Below, piece after piece: positions 60,444 to 64,000 of a stretch of 64,000 nt of DNA (the stretch's first letter is position 1; every line of letters starts with the position of its first letter). The stretch covers positions 62,001-126,000 of the forward strand of contig NZ_JBBVGR010000007.1 in NCBI RefSeq assembly GCF_038148855.1. Reading direction: 5' to 3'. The notes under the pieces are model-generated. The model did not search any database and was not told where the DNA came from. It saw nothing but the letters and a program-made list of their open reading frames with translations. The position numbers and the translations under genes are program-made. This DNA is from Phycobacter sedimenti (lineage in GTDB: Bacteria; Pseudomonadota; Alphaproteobacteria; Rhodobacterales; Rhodobacteraceae).

Positions 60444-61133
60444 ATGTCCTTTGACCGCAGCGTGAAGATCGCGCCCTCCATCCTCTCTGCCGATTTCGCC
60501 AACTTCGGCGCCGAAATCCGGGCCATCGAGGCCGAAGGCGCAGACTGGGTGCATGTGGATGTGATGGACGGCCACTTCGTCCCCAACCTCACCTTCGGTC
60601 CGATGGCGGTGAAGGCCTTCCGTCCGCATGTGAAGACGGTGATGGACGTGCACCTGATGATCGCGCCGGTGGATCCTTACATCGAGGCCTACGCCGATGC
60701 GGGCGCCGATGTGCTGACCGCCCATATCGAGGCAGGCCCGCATATTCACCGCACCCTGCAGGCCATTCGTGGCGCAGGCATGAAGGCGGGCGTGGCCTTG
60801 AACCCCGGCACCCCGGCCGAGGCTGTGGCGCATCTTCTGGATCTGACCGACCTCATCTGCGTGATGACGGTGAACCCCGGTTTCGGCGGGCAGAAGTTCA
60901 TCGACATGACGGGCAAGATCGCGGCCCTGCGCCAGATGATCGGCGACCGCCCCGTGCATATCGAGATTGACGGCGGCGTCGATCCCACAACCGCGCCCAA
61001 GGTGCGCGCGGCGGGCGCCGATGTGCTGGTGGCGGGATCGGCGGTCTTCAAGGGCGGTTCGGTCGACAATCCGGGCGTCTACGGCACCAATATCCGCGCC
61101 ATCCGCGAGGCAGCTGAAGGCAGCTGGACCTAA
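60444..61133 (+). CDS. rpe: Ribulose-phosphate 3-epimerase
   Basis: 229 residues, TIM barrel. The metal and phosphate motifs are present: SILSADFANFG, WVHVDVMDGHFVPNLTFG, MDVHLMI, VNPGFGGQ and the C-terminal IDGGVDP with AGADVLVAGSAVF. GAAGGAAG is the ribosome site. It interconverts D-ribulose-5-phosphate and D-xylulose-5-phosphate in the pentose phosphate pathway. Divergent from phnC over 249 bases. Confidence 0.96.
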   Translation: MSFDRSVKIAPSILSADFANFGAEIRAIEAEGADWVHVDVMDGHFVPNLTFGPMAVKAFRPHVKTVMDVHLMIAPVDPYIEAYADAGADVLTAHIEAGPHIHRTLQAIRGAGMKAGVALNPGTPAEAVAHLLDLTDLICVMTVNPGFGGQKFIDMTGKIAALRQMIGDRPVHIEIDGGVDPTTAPKVRAAGADVLVAGSAVFKGGSVDNPGVYGTNIRAIREAAEGSWT

Positions 61134-61435
61134 GCCAACCAAGGCCTCCCTCCCGTTGGGCCGCGCAGCGCGCCAATGGCGCGCTGCTACATCTCAAGTA
61201 CCGCAACCCTGTTTTGGGGAGATTCGGGTCAAGGGCCGCACAGCGGCCGCGCCAAAGGCGCGGTTTACCCTTGAGGCGACTCTCCCCTTTTTAAAACTTG
61301 CAAACGCGCTTTCAGGGCAGACCTGCCCCTGAAACGCTTCTCAGCAAACCCTTCGCGCCGCGCAGCGGCGCAACGCCCAACGCCGAACAAGGCCTGCGCT
61401 GCAGGCCGCCATTCGGCGGCGGGAGATCCCCGCCG
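61134..61435. other. Hairpin-rich spacer between convergent rpe and acyl-CoA ligase genes
   Basis: 302 bases with at least three perfect GC hairpins: GCAGCGCGCC-AAT-GGCGCGCTGC (61165-61187), CCGCGCC-AAA-GGCGCGG (61247-61263) and GCGCCGC-GCA-GCGGCGC (61355-61371); more imperfect ones follow. No coding signal. The third is nearly identical to a sequence at about 55254-55285, so this is a dispersed repeat family acting at gene ends. Confidence 0.6.
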
Positions 61436-62929
61436 TCAGTCCAGTCGATCCGCGAAGGTGCTCAGCAGCTTGTTTTTCAAAATTTTACCCGTCGGCGCTG
61501 CAGGCAGTGACTCTACCGCGATGATCCGGGCCGGGCATTTGTATCCCGCAAGCTGGCCGCGCACGAAATCCCCCAGTTCCGCCAGATCCGGCGTATCGCC
61601 TGGGGCCACCTGAACAAAGGCCAGCACCTCTTCGTCGCCGCTGACCCGGCGCCCCACCACAGCAGACTGAACCACCTGCGGATGGGCATTGAGCGCGGCC
61701 TCAACCTCCGGCGGGAAGACATTGAACCCCCCGTGGATGATCAGCTCCTTCGAGCGCCCTTCGATATGCAGGAACCCGCGCGCATCCAGGCGCCCCATAT
61801 CGCCTGTATGCATCCAGCCCTCGGCGTCCAGCACCTTGGCGGTCTCTTCGGGATTGCGATAGTAACCCAGCATGATGTTCGGCCCGCGTGCCAGAACTTC
61901 ACCCAGCCCATCGCCGCCCCCTGGCACGGTCTCATCGATGCGCACCTCAACCTCCGGCAGTGCCGGACCGGTGGATGTATCGGGATCGCCAAGCTGGCTG
62001 TTCTTGGTGGCGCAGACGCCAGCCGTCGTCTCGGTCATGCCATAGCCGTTCTGCAGCGCCACGCCATAGAAAGCTTCAGCCTTGCGCTTCCACTCGGGAT
62101 CCAGCGGCGCCGCGCCAGAGGAAACATATTGCAACACCTCGCTGCCGAGGCGGTCGAGCCCCTGCTCCTTGGCATATTGCATCACCAGCGCGTGCATCTG
62201 CGGCACGGCCGACAGGCGCGTCACCCCGGCCCGCAGCGCCTCATAGAGTTTCGCCGCCGAGAACCGCGCCTCAAGGCGCACGGCTGCCCCGGCAAAAAGC
62301 GCCGCGGTCATCACCGAGGCCAGACCAAAAACATGGGTCAAGGGCAGAACGCCGTAGATGATATCCCCCGGCCCCATATCGCGCAGCTCTGCCGAAGACT
62401 TGCCACCAAACAGCACATTGCCATGGGTCAGCATCACGCCCTTGGGATCGCCGGTTGTGCCGGTGGTATAAAGAAGCACCGCAACCTCTTCCGGTGCATC
62501 CGGGTCAGACGGATAGGGCGCTGCGATGTGCATGCGGCCAAAGGCGCCGGTGATCTCTTCCGCCTCCATGCGCGCGGCATGCGCGTCCGCCTCGGGGGAG
62601 ATTGCAGAGGTGAACAGCGCCGCCGCCGGGCGGGCGTGGGACAGGATGCGGTCCACCTCGCCCGCGCTCATGCGGGCATTGACGGGCACGGCAATGGCGC
62701 CAAGGATCGAGGCCCCAAGCATGGCCGCGACTGCAGCGCAGCAGTTTTCCGAGAGAACCATGACCCGGTCGCGCGACTGCACGCCGGATGCCTTCAGATG
62801 CCTGGCCACGTCCTCCACCGCCATGGACAGATCGGCAAAGCTCCAGTCTGCACCGCCGCTATCGGAAAAGGCCGGAGCGCCCGGTCGCAGCCTGACCTGT
62901 TCGGCCAGTAAATCGTGCCAGTAGTCCAT
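61436..62929 (-). CDS. AMP-forming acyl-CoA ligase
   Basis: 497 residues. The AMP-binding motif is LLYTTGTTGDPKGV, followed by QNGYGMTETTAG, the hinge GWMHTGDMGRLDARGFLHIEGR, and near the C terminus the catalytic lysine region APTGKILKNKLL. It activates a carboxylic acid to its CoA ester. Chain length or aromatic preference is not visible. ATG 62929 follows GGAGAAGGCG. Third gene of an operon with an enoyl-CoA hydratase and a thioesterase. Confidence 0.9.
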   Translation of the reverse strand: MDYWHDLLAEQVRLRPGAPAFSDSGGADWSFADLSMAVEDVARHLKASGVQSRDRVMVLSENCCAAVAAMLGASILGAIAVPVNARMSAGEVDRILSHARPAAALFTSAISPEADAHAARMEAEEITGAFGRMHIAAPYPSDPDAPEEVAVLLYTTGTTGDPKGVMLTHGNVLFGGKSSAELRDMGPGDIIYGVLPLTHVFGLASVMTAALFAGAAVRLEARFSAAKLYEALRAGVTRLSAVPQMHALVMQYAKEQGLDRLGSEVLQYVSSGAAPLDPEWKRKAEAFYGVALQNGYGMTETTAGVCATKNSQLGDPDTSTGPALPEVEVRIDETVPGGGDGLGEVLARGPNIMLGYYRNPEETAKVLDAEGWMHTGDMGRLDARGFLHIEGRSKELIIHGGFNVFPPEVEAALNAHPQVVQSAVVGRRVSGDEEVLAFVQVAPGDTPDLAELGDFVRGQLAGYKCPARIIAVESLPAAPTGKILKNKLLSTFADRLD

Positions 62930-62975
62930 CGCCTTCTCCTCCCAAATCCGGCGCGCCTATGTCATGTGGGCCGCA

Positions 62976-63755
62976 TCAGTCGCTGAACTGGGGCGCCCGT
63001 TTTTCGAGGAAGGCCGCAATCCCCTCGCCTGCCTCGCGTCCGCCCGCGGCGCGGGCCATGGCGGCGCATTCATCGTCAAGCTGCGCCGCTTCGCTAGCGT
63101 CATAGGCATTGGAGACCAGGTGGCGGATCGTGCCTTGTGCCTCGCGCGGGCCCTGCGCCAGCGCATCTGCCAGAACATGAGCCGTGCTCAGGACCCGCTG
63201 CGGGGCCACCACCTGATTGACCGCGCCCAATGCCGCCAGACGCCCCGCCGTGACCGGACGCCCCAAAAGGCACATTTCCATCGCCAGCGGGCGCGGCAGC
63301 ATCCGCGCGAGCGAGGCGGTCAGCCCGCCATCGGGCACCAGTCCCGCCTTCACATAGGCCGCCGTGAACTTTGCCCCGTAAGAAGCCACGATGAGATCCG
63401 CGGCCAGCGCCAGGGAGACACCCGCCCCCGCCGCGCCGCCCTCGACCGCGGCGATCACTGGCACCGGGCAATCGCGGATGCCACGGATCAGATCATGCAG
63501 GTTGTTGACCTTGGCGCGGCGTTCTTCCTCGCTCAGGGAACGCCGGTCAATGATCACGTTGAGATCCCCGCCCGCGCAGAAAAAACCACCCTCCGAGGTC
63601 AGCAGCACGGCACGAATGCGCGACTGTTTTGCCAGCTCAAGCGCAGCTCCGATGGCGTCATAGAGATCCTGCGACAGGGCGCCCCGGCGCGTCGGGTTCA
63701 TGTTCACGACCACCGCGCGGTCGCCCAGATCGTCCATCCGTGCAAGTTGGCTCAT
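62976..63755 (-). CDS. Enoyl-CoA hydratase/isomerase family protein
   Basis: 259 residues of the crotonase fold. The oxyanion hole regions are SEGGFFCAGGDLNV and EGGAAGAGVSLALAADL. The second position that usually holds a catalytic glutamate reads LVPDGGLTASL, aspartate instead, so it may be an isomerase or have altered hydratase chemistry (PaaG-like). ATG overlaps the thioesterase stop (ATGA), 46 bases before the acyl-CoA ligase. Confidence 0.87.
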   Translation of the reverse strand: MSQLARMDDLGDRAVVVNMNPTRRGALSQDLYDAIGAALELAKQSRIRAVLLTSEGGFFCAGGDLNVIIDRRSLSEEERRAKVNNLHDLIRGIRDCPVPVIAAVEGGAAGAGVSLALAADLIVASYGAKFTAAYVKAGLVPDGGLTASLARMLPRPLAMEMCLLGRPVTAGRLAALGAVNQVVAPQRVLSTAHVLADALAQGPREAQGTIRHLVSNAYDASEAAQLDDECAAMARAAGGREAGEGIAAFLEKRAPQFSD

Positions 63756-64000
63756 TTGCGTATCCTCTTGAAAATCCCGTTGGCCGTGGCCAGAAGCCGA
63801 CCTTCGTCATCAAACAATTCGCCCTGGATATAGGCGATGGATTTGCCGCCCCCCGTGGGCCGCGCGCGGGCCGTGATCGTTCCGCCCCCCACTGCTGCCA
63901 CATAGGACAGGTTCAAAGACACGGTCACCAGATCGGCGTGGTTTTCAGGATCAAAGAACTGCGACGCCGTATTGCCGCAAACCACATCCAAAACCGTGGC
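63752..64000 (-). CDS. PaaI-type hotdog thioesterase, C-terminal fragment
   Basis: 83 codons to the right window edge; the 5' end is missing. Hotdog-fold features are DVVCGNTASQFFD, the strand LVTVSLNLSYVAAVGGGTITA and RLLATANGIFKR. It hydrolyses acyl-CoA esters. First of the visible genes in an operon with the hydratase and the ligase. Confidence 0.82.
   Translation of the reverse strand, partial: ATVLDVVCGNTASQFFDPENHADLVTVSLNLSYVAAVGGGTITARARPTGGGKSIAYIQGELFDDEGRLLATANGIFKRIRK

Noticed and set aside
1..64000. tRNA, rRNA, insertion sequence, phage or CRISPR features
   Set aside because: The intergenic regions I read carry no cloverleaf-like sequence, transposase-like protein, terminal inverted repeats or repeat-spacer arrays.

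Overview
The window looks like chromosomal DNA of an alphaproteobacterium of the order Rhodobacterales (Roseobacter/Rhodobacter type). The evidence is high GC with strong third-position bias, an RpoE/ChrR singlet-oxygen pair with its characteristic promoter, a membrane formate dehydrogenase cluster with DUF3305/DUF3306 and TorD-type accessories, a phosphonate ABC cluster and many intergenic GC-rich palindromes. The genus cannot be fixed from sequence alone. I see no insertion sequence, prophage, CRISPR array, rRNA or tRNA.

Layout. 1-168 is the start of a THUMP-type RNA methyltransferase cut by the window edge. 238-9243 (minus) is an envelope signalling operon: secreted LysM/FecR protein, a giant exported protein with about 15 PKD repeats, and a Cache-HAMP adenylate cyclase. 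9568-17455 (minus) holds a branched-chain-type ABC importer (livFGMH and binding protein) and an EutA/EutD/DpaL-like trio, with a divergent Lrp/AsnC regulator at 17651. 18182-22090 (minus) is a four-gene redox/transport operon (flavin monooxygenase, BASS symporter, epimerase, SDR) facing a divergent TetR gene with a perfect operator palindrome. 22824-25104 is a LacI regulator and a divergent gap gene with two LacI-type operators. 25123-27057 is a GGDEF-EAL protein. 27498-28205 is a VPLPA-CTERM exported protein with a strong terminator.

28352-36789 is a singlet-oxygen locus. ChrR and RpoE (minus) and an eight-gene operon (plus: FAD amine oxidase, DUF1365, Cfa-type methyltransferase, chalcone-isomerase-like, MFS, DUF3833, two SDRs) both start from TGATCC-N18-TA promoters, so RpoE probably controls itself and a membrane fatty-acid modification pathway.

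36866-54339 is a formate dehydrogenase region. A sensor kinase (plus) converges on an NtrC-like regulator that lacks the GAFTGA loop and is the last gene of the fdh operon. Upstream of that regulator come a 41-residue membrane peptide, a WD40-cytochrome c fusion, fdhC, fdhB, fdhA, a short Tat peptide, TorD, DUF3306 and DUF3305. Divergent and convergent neighbours are a poly-ferredoxin, a shrunken TupA-like domain fused to cytochrome c, an Mrp ATPase, a degenerate biotin/lipoate-ligase-like protein and a small conserved protein. I read these as an FDH assembly, metal and electron-transfer module.

54622-64000 holds an orphan helical protein, a phosphonate importer (phnC, phnD, two phnE) with a hexapeptide transferase, rpe, a hairpin-rich spacer, and an acyl-CoA ligase / enoyl-CoA hydratase / hotdog thioesterase operon cut by the right edge. 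Several operons carry a perfect hairpin next to their binding-protein gene or between subunit genes, suggesting differential transcript stability.
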